From contig VGKK01000069.1 in NCBI GenBank assembly GCA_016867095.1, positions 1 to 5,996 on the forward strand: 5,996 bases of DNA, written 5' to 3'. The notes under the pieces were generated by a model. That model was not told the DNA's origin and searched no databases. It saw nothing but the letters and a program-made list of their open reading frames with translations. Origin of the DNA: Candidatus Omnitrophota bacterium. GTDB taxonomy: Bacteria; Omnitrophota; Gorgyraeia; Gygaellales; Profunditerraquicolaceae. The translations under genes and the position numbers were made by a program. Positions 5,525 to 5,996 of this stretch are shown here, in pieces. Each line of letters starts with the position of its first letter. Within the stretch, counting starts at the first letter, position 1.

Positions 5525-5540
5525 AAAATAGCGGTGATTT

Positions 5541-5747
5541 ATGCCTAAAAACAAGGAAATACTCACCACTAAAGAGGTAGCTGATTACCTGAAGCTTCAT
5601 CCTTTCACTGTCCACCGTTATGCCCGCGAAGGAAAAATTCCCGCGTTTAAAATCGGCACTGATTGGCGATTCCACAAAAAATACATAGAGCGCTGGATTA
5701 AGCAAAAGTTAGCTTCTAATTTTAAAGGAGGGGGCCTGCCTTTTTAG
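5541..5747 (+). CDS. Small excisionase/MerR-type helix-turn-helix DNA-binding protein
   Basis: The 68-residue protein consists almost wholly of a winged helix-turn-helix of the excisionase (HTH_17/AlpA-like) family. ILTTKEVADYLKLHPFTVHR (7-26) holds the helix-turn-helix, and AREGKIPAFKIGTDWRF (28-44) is the characteristic wing, followed by KKYIERWI (46-53). The basic tail KQKLASNFKGG may contact DNA. There is no effector-binding domain, so nothing indicates a ligand. A weak GGTGA site (5533-5537) precedes the ATG. The name refers to fold only: no integrase, attachment site or phage gene is visible, so a local transcription factor is as likely as an excisionase. It sits between the lipoyl gene and the acyltransferase gene, 12 nt ahead of the latter, and may be co-transcribed with it. 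Confidence 0.85.
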   Translation: MPKNKEILTTKEVADYLKLHPFTVHRYAREGKIPAFKIGTDWRFHKKYIERWIKQKLASNFKGGGLPF

Positions 5748-5759
5748 CGCGCCCTTATT

Positions 5760-5996
5760 ATGTTTTATTGGATATTTAGAGCCGTATTCATCGCCGTATT
5801 AAAAATATTTTACCGGTTTAAAGTGGAGGGATTGGAAAACTTGCCTCCCAAGACCAACTTTATCGTGGTGGCTAACCACTTCAGCTATATGGATACCCTG
5901 GTAATCGGAGCGGCAATTCCTAAAAAAACTTACTGGATAGCATTTAGAGGCCTTTACCGGATATTTTGGCTGAGGTGGTTCTTCCGATTAATAGAC
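5760..5996 (+). CDS. plsC: 1-acyl-sn-glycerol-3-phosphate acyltransferase-like protein (PlsC family), N-terminal part
   Basis: The frame opens with ATG at 5760 and stays open to the window edge (79 residues; family members are about 200-250). A hydrophobic, aromatic N-terminus (MFYWIFRAVFIAVLKIFYRF, 1-20) suggests membrane association. KVEGLENLP (21-29) is followed by the catalytic NHFSYMD (39-45), an NHxSxxD motif with His40 and Asp45. The visible end FFRLID (74-79) resembles the start of the acceptor-binding motif. Such enzymes acylate lysophosphatidate at the inner membrane to give phosphatidate. The start is 12 nt after the HTH gene stop, and no well-placed ribosome binding site is seen (a GGAGG at 5727-5731 is about 28 nt away), so coupling is possible. 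The PlsC superfamily also includes other acyltransferases, so the exact substrate is inferred. Confidence 0.88.
   Translation, partial: MFYWIFRAVFIAVLKIFYRFKVEGLENLPPKTNFIVVANHFSYMDTLVIGAAIPKKTYWIAFRGLYRIFWLRWFFRLID

Noticed and set aside
5722..5746. Terminator-like hairpin (aaagg...ccttt with T-run) at the end of the HTH gene
   Set aside because: Only five consecutive pairs form before a mismatch, it lies inside the coding sequence, and the next gene starts 12 nt after the stop.
5541..5747. Prophage or integrative element marked by the excisionase-like gene
   Set aside because: No integrase, attachment repeats, tRNA or phage genes are visible, and both neighbours are housekeeping genes.

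Overview
The window looks like a chromosomal segment of an uncultured Gram-negative-type bacterium. The mix of a type IV pilus retraction ATPase, central-carbon genes with archaeal/deep-branching family flavour, moderate GC and intergenic hairpins made of short tandem units resembles what I associate with candidate phyla such as Omnitrophota. That placement is an impression from gene style, not a phylogenetic result. Every confidently called gene lies on the + strand.

Layout: the window opens inside pilT (C-terminal 153 residues). A 195-base spacer with a large composite inverted repeat follows. Next come a LeuD/aconitase-type small (swivel) subunit, a 71-base spacer with an 18-bp perfect hairpin, and an isocitrate dehydrogenase. 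A 94-base spacer with a second 8-nt-unit inverted repeat then precedes malate dehydrogenase. From there the genes are packed: mdh overlaps lpd by 11 nt, lpd overlaps lipB by 11 nt, and lipB overlaps a free-standing lipoyl-domain gene by 4 nt. After a short AT-rich gap with a possible promoter come a 68-residue excisionase/MerR-type HTH protein and the start of a PlsC-like acyltransferase that runs off the end.

Together the middle genes form a TCA-cycle and lipoyl-cofactor block. The hydro-lyase small subunit and isocitrate dehydrogenase could take citrate to 2-oxoglutarate, and malate dehydrogenase supplies oxaloacetate. LipB octanoylates a lipoyl carrier, and Lpd reoxidises dihydrolipoyl groups. 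Missing from the window are the hydro-lyase large subunit, LipA, and any 2-oxoacid dehydrogenase E1 or E2 catalytic core.

Points most worth a second look: the three non-overlapping spacers up to mdh each hold a different inverted repeat, two of them built from 8-nt units kept in phase; an E2-like lipoyl domain is encoded alone, coupled to lipB and lpd; the isocitrate dehydrogenase is short but keeps NADP-type residues; and the dihydrolipoamide dehydrogenase has a shortened NAD domain. I found no complete new defence or mobile system.
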